Notes: generated by a model not told the origin, from the letters alone. DNA of 7,987 nt from Pseudomonadota bacterium (GCA_015222855.1 JADFWA010000061.1:1-7987); one strand, 5' to 3'. Shown: positions 1-6,820, counted from the stretch's first letter. Numbers and translations: made by a program.

Positions 1-692
1 GCAAAAGCCCCCACTCCCGTTTTCAACAAGAAATAAAGACCCGGAAAACATGAAACCAGAAAAGCGGAAAGAATCGCTGCCGGGTTATCGGCAATAGATT
101 TCACCAGGACATAAATAGCCAGTACAAGACCGGCGCCGAAGAACGCCCCTCCGTAACGGGCCACATGGTACGGATCGAGATGAAATGCCGTCGTCGGAAG
201 AGCGAGAATCCAATGGTACCCTGGAGGATACATCACGTTGTGGACAAATCCGCTATCCACGACATTGCGCAAGAATTGTAGATGGCTGTACGCGTCAGAC
301 TGTCCAAGCGCCATATGCTGAAGGGGATGGATGCTTCGCACGGCAACAGCCAATATGAGCAAACCGATTAAAATAAAGTCTTCTCGGGAAATCGAAAGTC
401 TTTGGAATAATTTTTGTTTTCTTTGTCTTATTACAACGATTGCAGTGGCAATCAGCCAACCGAGAAAGTATAGGATGATCTCAAGAGAAACACCTATGCG
501 CAGATAATGATTCCAGAAAAATCCCAGAATCCCCTGGCTGGTCAACCCGAGAACTAACGCTAACAGAAGGATATGCGGCCAGGATTTTTCTTCACTTAGC
601 CATAGAGCGGTTCTCAGGGTCGGCACAATCAATGAGAGGCTGCAGGCCGATAGGACAATTAACAGATTGCCTATATCAATTAGAGAGGACAT
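1..692 (-). CDS. Multispanning membrane protein, partial (C-terminus beyond window); possible GT-C type glycosyltransferase
   Basis: An open frame runs from ATG at 692 to the window edge, giving 230 residues with no stop. It is strongly hydrophobic, with likely membrane segments near residues 5-26, 41-60, 68-88, 106-121, 161-172, 183-200 and 205-223. A polar stretch between them holds G130-Q-S-D133-A-Y-S-H137 and the motif Y155-P-P-G-Y-H-W161. An Asp-containing loop after early membrane helices and a PPGYHW-like motif recall GT-C membrane glycosyltransferases that use polyprenyl-phosphate sugars, or oligosaccharide-transferring membrane proteins. That family link is inference; no decisive motif is seen. 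The start follows the preceding gene by 77 bp. There is no clear Shine-Dalgarno, and a TTG directly upstream is an alternative start. An ATG at 708 is out of frame and soon stops. It is last in the visible operon, so assembly or transfer of the glycan is a plausible role. Confidence 0.75.
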   Translation of the reverse strand, partial: MSSLIDIGNLLIVLSACSLSLIVPTLRTALWLSEEKSWPHILLLALVLGLTSQGILGFFWNHYLRIGVSLEIILYFLGWLIATAIVVIRQRKQKLFQRLSISREDFILIGLLILAVAVRSIHPLQHMALGQSDAYSHLQFLRNVVDSGFVHNVMYPPGYHWILALPTTAFHLDPYHVARYGGAFFGAGLVLAIYVLVKSIADNPAAILSAFLVSCFPGLYFLLKTGVGAF

Positions 693-769
693 CAAATAAA
701 AAACTCATGGAGAGGTTTACCGGTGAAAAATGGTTCGCAAGCGGCGAATCAAATGTTTTTTGCCTTGAT

Positions 770-1753
770 TTACAAACGCCCATATCGGACAGCACGAACT
801 TGATTCAGCAGGAATCTCATCCCCTGGAAAAAAATCGGGGGGGTGAGGGCAATTATCCAGGAGCCAAGCTTATATCCTATAGATTTCTCGGATGATCGAA
901 TTATACATTTGAACACATTGCGGTTGAATACCGAATCAGCTCTTAAATAGGCCAGAAAATACAAACTGTTTAACCCATGAGCCCGTTCAAACGATTGGAC
1001 AGAGTCCTGACATATTTCCCCCCCATATAGAGGCTCCAGTTCTTTCATCAGGCGTTTCCATCCGCTGATGACTTCAAAGGTGGAATCAGTCCAACTAAAA
1101 GTTCCCGGGGATCCGCACCGATTCAAGACCAGAGGGTCAGCTATCCTGAAAAGTGACTGTCCCTTGAGATACTCCATGACACGACCAACATGGGCAAAGT
1201 AGGTCCCGATATATCGATCCGGTTTAATAGCGCGCCAGTACTCGGTCCGGATAACACAGGAACCTATAAATCCCATAGACCAGGCATCTCTGGCAAGAAA
1301 CTCGGAAGCTTCCATCGTGTCAGCCCGCATCAGGGGCAATGATCGGTCCTTCAGGACAATCTTCATCGATGCATCGACAGAACGATAATTAACATAAAGA
1401 AAACGTGGATCTTCGCGCTTTAAAACATCCAGCACAGAAGAGACGGCGCCGGGAAGCAGACGGTCGTCTTCCCCAAGCAACCATGCATACCGGCATGAAC
1501 AGATATCCACGGACCTCAGGATGTTGCGATCAATCCCCAGATTTTCCGGGTTCCGGAAGTGAAATATGTGAGGATAAGAGGCGATAAGCTGCTCGATGGT
1601 CGCGACGTTGGTGTCGTCGGTGGAGTCATCAGAGATAAAGACAGGAATGATGCGTTTTCCCGCCGACCGAACAATGGACTGGACGCAAGCGAGAAGCTGA
1701 CCGGGGCGCTTGTAAGTGGGAATACAGATGCCAAGGATCGGGTTAGGGGTCAC
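770..1753 (-). CDS. GT2 family glycosyltransferase (GT-A fold), abequosyltransferase-like
   Basis: The 327-residue protein is predicted to transfer a sugar from a nucleotide donor to a growing lipid-linked oligosaccharide at the inner face of the cytoplasmic membrane. GT2 landmarks are clear: an N-terminal strand ICIPTYKRP (residues 9-17), ISDDSTDDT (40-48) for nucleotide binding, NLGIDRN (71-77), and the metal-binding DXD-equivalent GEDD (94-97). The NLG..RN plus WLLGEDD arrangement is like O-antigen abequosyltransferase-type GT2 proteins, but the sugar cannot be predicted. There is no signal peptide. The start is GTG at 1753, preceded by an AAAGGAA Shine-Dalgarno about 7 nt away. It overlaps the end of the previous gene by 11 bp, so translational coupling is likely. 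The C-terminal third carries no motif I recognise. Confidence 0.9.
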   Translation of the reverse strand: MTPNPILGICIPTYKRPGQLLACVQSIVRSAGKRIIPVFISDDSTDDTNVATIEQLIASYPHIFHFRNPENLGIDRNILRSVDICSCRYAWLLGEDDRLLPGAVSSVLDVLKREDPRFLYVNYRSVDASMKIVLKDRSLPLMRADTMEASEFLARDAWSMGFIGSCVIRTEYWRAIKPDRYIGTYFAHVGRVMEYLKGQSLFRIADPLVLNRCGSPGTFSWTDSTFEVISGWKRLMKELEPLYGGEICQDSVQSFERAHGLNSLYFLAYLRADSVFNRNVFKCIIRSSEKSIGYKLGSWIIALTPPIFFQGMRFLLNQVRAVRYGRL

Positions 1754-2507
1754 GAATTATTCCTTTCCATACCAGTTTGTGCAGGAAGCGCCCGCCCAGT
1801 GCGATGACGGTACGCCAAAGGGCGATGGGCCACGGGAAATGCCGCCACATCAGAGCAATGTAATCCTGTTCAAGGGCAAGATCACGCTTTACGGAACTCA
1901 ACCCGTGCAGGTCGTTATAAACGGCGACCTGTACAGGAATATACTGGAAGTGGAACTCCGGATCGCTGAAACAACGCATGTTCAGTTCCCAGTCGGCCTG
2001 GAGGGAATAGCGCAAGTTGAACGCATATTTTTTGAATACGGCCCGTGGGTAGAACACGGCCTGATGGCAGATATTTGTACGGGCCAGCTTGGCGGCGGTA
2101 AAGCGGCCATCATAAAGCCGCTGCCGGCCTGGCCAGTAGGCGTCGCCGTAGTAGATAATGTTGGCGTGGGTCAGAAGAGGTGCAACGGTTCGCAGGTCTG
2201 CCGAGAGGGTGTCATCACATCCGAGGAAGAGAATACGCTCCCCGTTTACGTGGCGCGTCCCTTTATTCATGGCATCATAGATCCCACTGTCGGATTCACT
2301 GCTCCAGAAAGCAATCCTGTTGTCATAGCGCCGCAGAATATCCAGTGTCCCATCTGTCGATCCGCCATCTATGACGATGAACTCAACACCTTCATAGAAT
2401 TGGTCCATGACACTCTGGATGCAGGCTTCCAGTGTTTTCTCGCCATTCCGTAACACCGTGATGATGCTGATGAATGGTTTTTCAGCGTTCACTAAGGAGC
2501 TGTTCAT
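1743..2507 (-). CDS. GT2 family glycosyltransferase, WfgS/WcaA-like
   Basis: The 254-residue cytoplasmic glycosyltransferase contains IITVLRNG (residues 15-22), VIDGGSTDGT (45-54), SESDSGIYDAMNKG (70-83) and LGCDD (95-99). The SExDxGIYDAMNKG signature is characteristic of the WfgS-like branch of GT2, found in O-antigen and exopolysaccharide clusters. LGCDD takes the place of the usual LNSDD metal-binding segment. I place the start at ATG 2507, although the frame is open to 2795: residues before this point overlap the well-supported GT4 gene and do not resemble a glycosyltransferase. This start gives a 26-bp overlap with the end of the GT4 gene. A weak CAGG lies about 9 nt upstream, and a GTG at 2492 is an alternative start. 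Donor and acceptor are unknown. Confidence 0.9.
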   Translation of the reverse strand: MNSSLVNAEKPFISIITVLRNGEKTLEACIQSVMDQFYEGVEFIVIDGGSTDGTLDILRRYDNRIAFWSSESDSGIYDAMNKGTRHVNGERILFLGCDDTLSADLRTVAPLLTHANIIYYGDAYWPGRQRLYDGRFTAAKLARTNICHQAVFYPRAVFKKYAFNLRYSLQADWELNMRCFSDPEFHFQYIPVQVAVYNDLHGLSSVKRDLALEQDYIALMWRHFPWPIALWRTVIALGGRFLHKLVWKGIIRDP

Positions 2508-3732
2508 AGAGTGCCTGGTATCGTTGTGCGATCTTGTCAGCGTTGAATTCGCGTTCGATCTTGTCTCGCGCCCTTCCGGACAACCGGCGCCAACGTTCCT
2601 CATCAGACAGCACAAACGACAGGCCGTCTGACAGGTCATTACTAGAAAAAGGTTGGGCGAGATAACCGTTAAACTCATGTTCGACAAGATGCGGTACACC
2701 GCCGACATCGAATGCAACCACGGGAGTCCCGCAGGCCAAAGACTCCATGATCGAGTTTGGCAGATTCTCCTGGACTGAAGCCATGACCGTGACATCCGCC
2801 GCTGAGTAGGCCAGGCGCATGGAAACCTCGTCCCTCAATACGCCGAGGAAGCGACATGGTATGCCTGTATTGACCGGAATGGAGGGGGCGGACTGGCCGA
2901 CAACCATGAGTTCCATGCGATCATGCCAACCGGCTTCAGACAACTGGCGAAGGGCTGCTTCGAGATAGTGAAATCCTTTATTCATGTCGTACGTTGCGTT
3001 CATGGCCGAGAACAGGACTAGTTTTCGCTCCTGCGGGAGGCCCAATATAGCCCGCGCCTCCTGTTTTTCAACCGGCCGGTACTGGTTTAGATCGATTCCG
3101 TTGGGGATCACCTCGATCCGCCGTTGCTGTAAAAGCGAGCTATTTCGGGCACAGTCTGCCAGCCACCGGCTGGGCGTTACAATCGTCAGAGGTGTGTCCC
3201 GCCAGAATTTATGTTTGCGGTTCCATATCCAGCGGCTGATATCCCATGCATGCTGAGAACCAAGCAGGGGGCAATGGCCACATTGCTCCCTGTAGTTTTG
3301 ACAATTGCCGGGGACGTGGCATCCACCGGTGAAGGCCCAGGAATCGTGCAGGGTCCAGACCACCGGTCTTTGAAATGATGCCAGTGAAGGTATATTGATA
3401 AAACCACGGCAGATCCAATGGAGATGAATGATATCAGGATTCAAGGTTTGAATCTGGCGACTGATCCGTTCAGGAAACCATTCCACGGACCAGTGCGTCT
3501 GCTGACGGTTCCGATAAAACAGCAGCGGCAGCATGTCGATATAGGGACGGAATATTGCAAGAGCCCTGGCCAGGCGGGTATCGCGCTCATAAACACCGGC
3601 ATCGCCGCCCGTCCGGGTCTGGACGAGCATTTGTGATTCGATGCCAAGATTTTGAAGCCCCTGATGGATCCTCCATGCAGCACGGCCAGCGCCACCTTCC
3701 TGATCGAATGTATTGACATGTAATATCCGCAC
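2482..3732 (-). CDS. GT4 family glycosyltransferase, WcaC-like
   Basis: The 416-residue retaining glycosyltransferase has a GT-B fold. The N-terminal domain begins RILHVNTFD..GGAGRAA (residues 2-19) and contains HLHW (103-106) and WTLHDSWAFTGGCH (126-139). The C-terminal donor domain carries VIPNGID (208-214), a Lys at 252 and the family EX7E motif E322..E330. It ends with CGTPVVAFDVGG (334-345). The opening residues and the HDSWAFTGGC block match the WcaC-like colanic-acid branch of GT4. Four cysteines (138, 144, 151, 154) form a compact cluster. The frame is open upstream to a TTG at 3777, but I choose GTG 3732: it has an AAGGA Shine-Dalgarno about 7 nt upstream, and the protein then begins exactly where relatives begin. 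It lies 41 bp after the preceding GT2 gene and overlaps the next gene by 26 bp. Confidence 0.93.
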   Translation of the reverse strand: MRILHVNTFDQEGGAGRAAWRIHQGLQNLGIESQMLVQTRTGGDAGVYERDTRLARALAIFRPYIDMLPLLFYRNRQQTHWSVEWFPERISRQIQTLNPDIIHLHWICRGFINIPSLASFQRPVVWTLHDSWAFTGGCHVPGNCQNYREQCGHCPLLGSQHAWDISRWIWNRKHKFWRDTPLTIVTPSRWLADCARNSSLLQQRRIEVIPNGIDLNQYRPVEKQEARAILGLPQERKLVLFSAMNATYDMNKGFHYLEAALRQLSEAGWHDRMELMVVGQSAPSIPVNTGIPCRFLGVLRDEVSMRLAYSAADVTVMASVQENLPNSIMESLACGTPVVAFDVGGVPHLVEHEFNGYLAQPFSSNDLSDGLSFVLSDEERWRRLSGRARDKIEREFNADKIAQRYQALYEQLLSER

Positions 3733-3773
3733 GTAAACTTCCTTATCCGTTGGATTTTTTAGACTTGTGCCAC

Positions 3774-4787
3774 TCAAGTTACCATGGCCTTTATCGCCCC
3801 CAGAGTAATTATCAGGCGATTTCGGATCTTCGTCTGATTCCCTTTCGCCAGGTTCGAATCAGCATATCGTTTCGCCACCCATAATCCCAGATGCGACGAA
3901 TGCATACAAGCCCTGAACCAAACATCGCCCAGAACAACTGTCAAGGCATCCGGATCAAAGACATGGGCTTGAGCGTTTGCCACCCGGATCTGTTCGAGCC
4001 AGGCATCGGCTTTGCTGAGTGTTTCAGCCGACATGCTCAACCGCCCCATGCACAGTTCACGGTGGAATCGCAGAGTATCCGGCGTGATTACGATTCCCAG
4101 CGCCTGGAACTGACGTGCGATAATTCTTATGGCCTGCTCATCCATCTTCGTCCAGTCGGATCCTGTCAAGCTCCAGCCATGCACCCGATACTGAAGCAGC
4201 ACCTGCGGCAGATTTTCAACAGGAAAGCAGCGCATGGCACGGGTCCAGAGTTCAAAATCCTCCGTCGGATAGTAGCTGCCGTCGAAGCGCAGCTGATGTT
4301 GATCCATCATACTCCGTCGCAGCATAACTGTGGGATGGGCAAAGGGTGTATCCACCAGTGAGAATGCCCGGATCTCTTCACAACCAACCGGACGCTTAAG
4401 AACAGCCCGTGATGGCCCTCCGAAATAGCGAATCCACGCACCGCACATGCCAATCTCCGGGTGCCTGTTCATGTATCGGACCTGAATCTCCAACCGTCGC
4501 GGCAGGCTGACATCGTCGGAATCCATACGCGCCACATAGTCACCTCGAGCATGGTTGAGCCCCAGGTTCAGCGCACCGGAGAGCTTCAGTCGCTCAGAAC
4601 TCCTCAACAGTCGGATGCGGGGATCTTTGTAACGTTCGATGATGGCAACCGATTTGTCCGTTGAGGCATCATCAACGATAAGTAGCTCGAAATCCCGGAG
4701 GCTTTGCCGGAGGATGCTGTCTATAGCTTCTGATAGATAGGCCGCTCCGTTGTGTACTGGCATAAGGACTGTAACGGTCTGGTTCAT
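3774..4787 (-). CDS. GT2 family glycosyltransferase
   Basis: The 337-residue GT-A glycosyltransferase carries VLMPVHNGAAYL (residues 7-18), VDDASTD (38-44), GALNLGL (71-77) and the metal-binding ARMDSDD (86-92). TPFAHPTVMLRR follows further on, a block common in capsule and LPS GT2 enzymes. It probably acts on a membrane-bound acceptor from the cytoplasm; the sugar is not predictable. The frame is open to a TTG at 4793. I choose ATG 4787 because the GT2 fold starts at once, although no strong Shine-Dalgarno is visible. A 21-codon open frame ends 2 nt upstream. It is the first gene of the compact glycosyltransferase run that follows the GIY-YIG/repeat stretch, so it may need a promoter within 4859-4982. 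Confidence 0.92.
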   Translation of the reverse strand: MNQTVTVLMPVHNGAAYLSEAIDSILRQSLRDFELLIVDDASTDKSVAIIERYKDPRIRLLRSSERLKLSGALNLGLNHARGDYVARMDSDDVSLPRRLEIQVRYMNRHPEIGMCGAWIRYFGGPSRAVLKRPVGCEEIRAFSLVDTPFAHPTVMLRRSMMDQHQLRFDGSYYPTEDFELWTRAMRCFPVENLPQVLLQYRVHGWSLTGSDWTKMDEQAIRIIARQFQALGIVITPDTLRFHRELCMGRLSMSAETLSKADAWLEQIRVANAQAHVFDPDALTVVLGDVWFRACMHSSHLGLWVAKRYADSNLAKGNQTKIRNRLIITLGAIKAMVT

Positions 4788-4789
4788 AA

Positions 4790-4855
4790 TCAAGGCTTGG
4801 TTATCAGGGGATACCTGATTTCACTATCCTCCTGGATGTCATGAGAGCTTTGCAT
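4790..4855 (-). pseudogene. Possible C-terminal remnant of a lost gene, or short leader peptide (21 codons)
   Basis: An open frame from ATG 4855 encodes 21 residues, starting MQSSHDIQ and ending in LITKP. It stops 2 nt before the ATG of the GT2 gene at 4787. Its ATG and first codons lie inside the dispersed repeat at 4842-4858. The codons after the repeat read like the hydrophilic tail of a protein, so it could be the surviving end of a gene whose 5' stub lies at 5336-5411. An AGGAGG inside the frame (minus strand of 4827-4832) is not well placed for any ATG. It could equally be chance or a coupling leader. No family is recognised. Confidence 0.25.
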
Positions 4856-4858
4856 AAC
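4842..4858 (-). repeat. Dispersed repeat TGAGAGCTTTGCATAAC (third copy, 16/17)
   Basis: This 17-mer matches the two copies at 6489-6505 and 6514-6530 with one substitution, in the same orientation. Similarity continues rightward for about 20 more bases (AWAATTYTGRTTAAAA compared with the copy at 6514). The total of about 40 bp is compatible with the end of an insertion sequence. GAGACCTTTGCA resembles terminal inverted repeats I associate with IS5-type elements, but that attribution is from memory and unchecked. No transposase is present. It sits just upstream of a glycosyltransferase start, like the other copies. Confidence 0.6.
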
Positions 4859-4982
4859 TCCATAATTTTGGTTAAAATTTAATTTTATGGTTTTAAGTAT
4901 AGAAAACAAACTTTATTGATAAAAAAGAGTCCAAAAATCCCGCTATTAACCTCTAATAAAAATGACATATCTAATTGTTTTT
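4859..4982. other. AT-rich intergenic DNA, no gene seen
   Basis: This stretch between the dispersed repeat and the first palindrome is clearly more AT-rich than the flanking glycosyltransferase genes and holds no credible coding frame. The minus strand of 4896-4901 reads TATACT, an acceptable -10 box about 110 bp upstream of the GT2 start at 4787, but no good -35 stands 16-18 bp before it. It is therefore only a possible promoter for the glycosyltransferase run. Confidence 0.4.
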
Positions 4983-5017
4983 ACCCCGTTAGAAAGCCCC
5001 ATCCTTTCTAACGGGGT
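4983..5017. repeat. Perfect palindrome of the CCCCGTTA family (14-bp stem)
   Basis: ACCCCGTTAGAAAG (4983-4996) is followed by a 7-nt loop and its exact reverse complement (5004-5017). It shares the TTTACCCCGTTA edge and TAACGGGGTTTAC edge with other members in the window. It lies 30 bp beyond the 3' end of the GIY-YIG unit. A short T run follows on the plus strand only, so it is a poor terminator for the minus-strand genes. I read it as a mobile repeat rather than a terminator. Confidence 0.8.
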
Positions 5018-5047
5018 TTACTTGACATTACATCTATTTTATGCAAT

Positions 5048-5335
5048 TCCAGTTACAAATCATTCAAATAATTTTTTAGGCGATTTTTTAAATACTTTTT
5101 CCCCATCCCAGACTTAAGATATTTTTCCCGGCTCCTCGCATCTGTTTCACCTAAGCAAGCTTTATAATATATGAGTTTCAAAGGTCTTCTATTTTTAGTT
5201 GAAATTACTCGTCCGGAGTTATGCTCTTCAAATCGCCTCTTTAAATCGTTCGTTGAACCGGTATAAAAGTTACCATCCTTTTCACTTATTAGCAGATATA
5301 CATAATACATAGCTTAGATTTGTAACGGGACAAGC
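5048..5335 (-). mobile_element. Candidate GIY-YIG mobile unit with inverted ends
   Basis: The nuclease gene is tightly enclosed by inverted repeats: TCCAGTTACAAATC at 5048-5061 and GATTTGTAACGGGA at 5317-5330, which are reverse complements at 13 of 14 positions. The left copy contains the stop codon of the gene. Reading the minus strand, the unit starts GCTTGTCCCGTTACAAA (5335 to 5319). That sequence recurs with one change at 6875-6891, the start of a gene-less repeat. This makes the gene plus ends look like one transposed unit; mobility itself is inference. Confidence 0.5.
5053..5310 (-). CDS. Single-domain GIY-YIG nuclease (UPF0213/YhbQ-like)
   Basis: The 85-residue protein is essentially one GIY-YIG domain. 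It has Y3-V-Y5-L-L for the GIY strand, F15-Y16-T17-G18-S19-T20 for the YIG strand, and the R25-R-F-E-E-H30-N-S-G block that carries the catalytic Arg and His. E62, in AxxREKYLKSGMGKKYLK, is the metal-binding Glu. These residues are all intact, so the enzyme should cut or nick DNA. Its length is normal for the small stand-alone family, whose cellular role is poorly defined. ATG 5310 is the natural start because the fold begins immediately; no strong Shine-Dalgarno is seen. It differs from its neighbours: it is lysine-rich, AT-rich, unrelated to glycan synthesis, and enclosed by repeat ends that also occur elsewhere in the window. A homing-type or repeat-mobilising role is inferred; a host DNA-repair role is the alternative. 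Confidence 0.9.
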   Translation of the reverse strand: MYYVYLLISEKDGNFYTGSTNDLKRRFEEHNSGRVISTKNRRPLKLIYYKACLGETDARSREKYLKSGMGKKYLKNRLKNYLNDL

Positions 5336-5411
5336 AACTTTTCTGGAGGATTTCTTTATCTACGGATTCACAACGTCCAATCACAACCATCGTCATAATT
5401 GTTACTTTCAT
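5336..5411 (-). pseudogene. Possible 5' stub of a gene cut off by the GIY-YIG unit
   Basis: An ATG at 5411 stands 9 nt after the DUF2304 stop, typical operon spacing. It opens a frame beginning MKVTIMTMVVIGRCE and running on for 25 codons, in a style like the flanking genes. At 5335 the frame enters the repeat end GCTTGTCCCGTTACAAA, and it then stops shortly inside the GIY-YIG unit in another frame from the nuclease. I read it as the beginning of a gene truncated when the unit arrived. Its family is not recognised, and with so few codons chance cannot be excluded. Confidence 0.35.
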
Positions 5412-5420
5412 GCCAGTCCA

Positions 5421-5789
5421 TTATCTTTCTTCTTTTTTCCCATTTACCTCACTTAGCATGCCTTCCAGAATGGCCATGCGCTGTGTAAGACGTCGGAGCG
5501 TCCGCTCCTGACGGGAACGCTCCAGATCCATGGATAGAATCTTGATAAGAATAAAACCAATTCCAAGAGTCAATATCAGTACCGGGGGATAATTGACCCC
5601 CAGAAGGATTCCGAACTTATCGATGGTTGTTGGGAAAAAACCCATGACCACAATCAGCGCGGCGATCCCGATCCACCAGAGGGAACGCTTCACATGCAGA
5701 AGATCCCTCCGGATCAGTAAAAGAATTATAAAGGCAATCACAATACCGATAATGGCTGTTGTCCATTGATAAGGAAATAAATGTTTCAT
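5421..5789 (-). CDS. DUF2304 family membrane protein
   Basis: The 122-residue protein has three predicted membrane helices (about residues 10-26, 38-56 and 62-84). A charged C-terminal tail (88-118) rich in Arg, Glu and Leu is probably a short cytoplasmic coiled coil. Size, topology and the position directly after a DPM1-like GT2 gene match DUF2304, a family that regularly accompanies polyprenyl-phosphate sugar transferases. By inference it anchors or assists the enzyme encoded upstream. The start ATG at 5789 overlaps the upstream stop as ATGA, with GGGGG 5 nt before it, so the two proteins should be made in coupled fashion. The C-terminus is intact. Confidence 0.85.
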   Translation of the reverse strand: MKHLFPYQWTTAIIGIVIAFIILLLIRRDLLHVKRSLWWIGIAALIVVMGFFPTTIDKFGILLGVNYPPVLILTLGIGFILIKILSMDLERSRQERTLRRLTQRMAILEGMLSEVNGKKEER

Positions 5790-6502
5790 AAAGACCCCCG
5801 TTGCGTCGCGGATAGCCGCCGTTTTCTTTTCATGATATGTGAACTACAGAGAATCATTGTCAGTATCATATATTCGGCCACTTTAAACCAGGAACTAAAT
5901 ACCTTTGAACTGCCCACCTGCCTTGGCTGCATCTTTACTTCTATTTCTCGAATTCTCAAACCCGATTGCATCAAAAGCATCAATACCCCTACATCCTGAT
6001 ATTCCAGCAACGTCGCCTCCCTTGAGGCCAAAAGAATCATTGCAGAAGAATCATAGGACCTAAATCCAGAGGTGATATCTTTAATATCGAGACCTGTAAT
6101 CCATCGAAACAACATCCATGCTATTTTTCTCGCCATACTGCCGCGGTCCGTACAAGAGCCGATGACTATGTTCGCAGTTCCCTCTTGAATAGGAGCGAGG
6201 AGATGCGGAATAAACGCAGAATCATGCTGTCCATCGGCATCCATTGTAATGACTTGCCGATATCCTTGCTTAAGCGCATAACGGATTCCCGTCTGTATTG
6301 CACCCCAGGCACCGAGATTCACCGGCAGCGACAGCACCTTTGCGCCCGCTCTCTCCGCCTGGGCTACAGTTCCATCCATACTGGCATCATTAATCACAAT
6401 AACATCGCAATCGATATCCTTCTTAAGATTAGCGACGACTGATGCAACCGTGGTTTCTTCATCCCAGGCAGGAATGAGTACGGCAATATGAGACCTTTGC
6501 AT
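5786..6502 (-). CDS. GT2 glycosyltransferase, DPM1/polyprenyl-phosphate sugar transferase-like
   Basis: The 238-residue protein belongs to the dolichol-phosphate mannosyltransferase-like branch of GT2. It contains IAVLIPAWDEE (residues 6-16), VIVINDASMDGT (34-45), NLGAWGAIQTG (62-72), MDADGQHD with the DXD metal site (87-94), and DITSGFRSYD (142-151), which is typical of this branch. It probably moves a sugar from a nucleotide donor to polyprenyl phosphate at the cytoplasmic membrane. A hydrophobic stretch lies near residues 210-222, and the DUF2304 partner follows with a 4-bp overlap. The start is ATG 6502, inside the repeat TGAGACCTTTGCATAAC, so the first codons (MQRSH) come largely from that repeat. 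An AAAGGGGG 4 nt upstream, at the junction of the two repeat copies, can act as Shine-Dalgarno. The native N-terminus may have been slightly replaced. Confidence 0.92.
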   Translation of the reverse strand: MQRSHIAVLIPAWDEETTVASVVANLKKDIDCDVIVINDASMDGTVAQAERAGAKVLSLPVNLGAWGAIQTGIRYALKQGYRQVITMDADGQHDSAFIPHLLAPIQEGTANIVIGSCTDRGSMARKIAWMLFRWITGLDIKDITSGFRSYDSSAMILLASREATLLEYQDVGVLMLLMQSGLRIREIEVKMQPRQVGSSKVFSSWFKVAEYMILTMILCSSHIMKRKRRLSATQRGSL

Positions 6503-6530
6503 AACGCCCCCTTTGAGACCTTTGCATAAC
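6489..6530. repeat. Tandem pair of TGAGACCTTTGCATAAC, 25-bp period
   Basis: Two identical 17-mers occupy 6489-6505 and 6514-6530, separated by 8 bp (GCCCCCTT). The left copy contains the ATG of the DPM1-like gene on the minus strand. The right copy contains a second ATG, out of frame by 25 bp, which stops after 22 codons. A third near-copy is at 4842-4858. The pair may be a nested insertion-sequence end or a footprint of two insertions at one spot; no transposase is visible. Confidence 0.75.
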
Positions 6531-6582
6531 CTCTAAAATTCTGATTAAAAACGATAAACTCACTATGGCCTCAAGGAGCATG

Positions 6583-6614
6583 CCCCGGTTAAATAGTCTT
6601 CGAATTTAACGGGG
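6583..6614 (-). repeat. Bulged palindrome of the CCCCGTTA family (copy R2)
   Basis: CCCCGGTTAAAT (6583-6594) pairs with ATTTAACGGGG (6604-6614) across a 9-nt loop, with one unpaired G. Read on the minus strand it is TTTACCCCGTTAAAT, loop, ATTTAA-C-CGGGG: the same layout as the copies at 6821 and 7333 but in the opposite orientation. Confidence 0.7.
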
Positions 6615-6663
6615 TAAACCTCTGTTGGCATAACTTCCGAGATAGATGCTTAGATAAAGCCTG

Positions 6664-6694
6664 CCCTGTTAAATAGTTACAAAATATAACAGGG
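6664..6694. repeat. Diverged palindrome (CCCTGTTA variant, copy R3)
   Basis: CCCTGTTAAAT (6664-6674) pairs with its partner at 6684-6694, which ends TAACAGGG, across a 9-nt loop with one mismatch. It carries the T-for-C change also seen in the half site TAACAGGG at 6711-6718 and in the right end of the 6875-6979 repeat. It appears to be a degenerate member of the same family. Confidence 0.55.
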
Positions 6695-6820
6695 GCTACT
6701 TCGGAAAGCCTAACAGGGAATTTCTTTCCATGAATAATATAGCTGACGGTATTATGAGAAAAAATACTACTACTGCTAAATTAACCTCCTATGAAAAAGA
6801 ACGTAATAAAAAAATATTTA

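Noticed and set aside
1716..2453. 245-codon plus-strand open frame
   Set aside because: It lies antisense to two glycosyltransferases with clear motifs; its sequence has no protein-like domains and is a shadow of their codon pattern.
2508..2795. N-terminal extension of the WfgS-like GT2 to 2795
   Set aside because: The extra 96 codons overlap the GT4 gene and do not resemble a glycosyltransferase N-terminus; ATG 2507 starts the GT-A fold directly.
3733..3777. TTG start at 3777 for the GT4 gene
   Set aside because: GTG 3732 has a good Shine-Dalgarno and gives the N-terminus typical of WcaC-like proteins.
3891..4361. 156-codon plus-strand open frame
   Set aside because: It is antisense to the well-supported GT2 gene at 3774-4787 and contains no recognisable motif.
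4983..5017. Rho-independent terminator for the minus-strand operon
   Set aside because: On the minus strand the stem is followed by A residues, not a T run; its relation to the other palindromes explains it better.
5053..5310. GIY-YIG gene as the homing endonuclease of a group I intron
   Set aside because: No group I intron core can be seen around it and the host position is between genes rather than inside a conserved coding or rRNA sequence.
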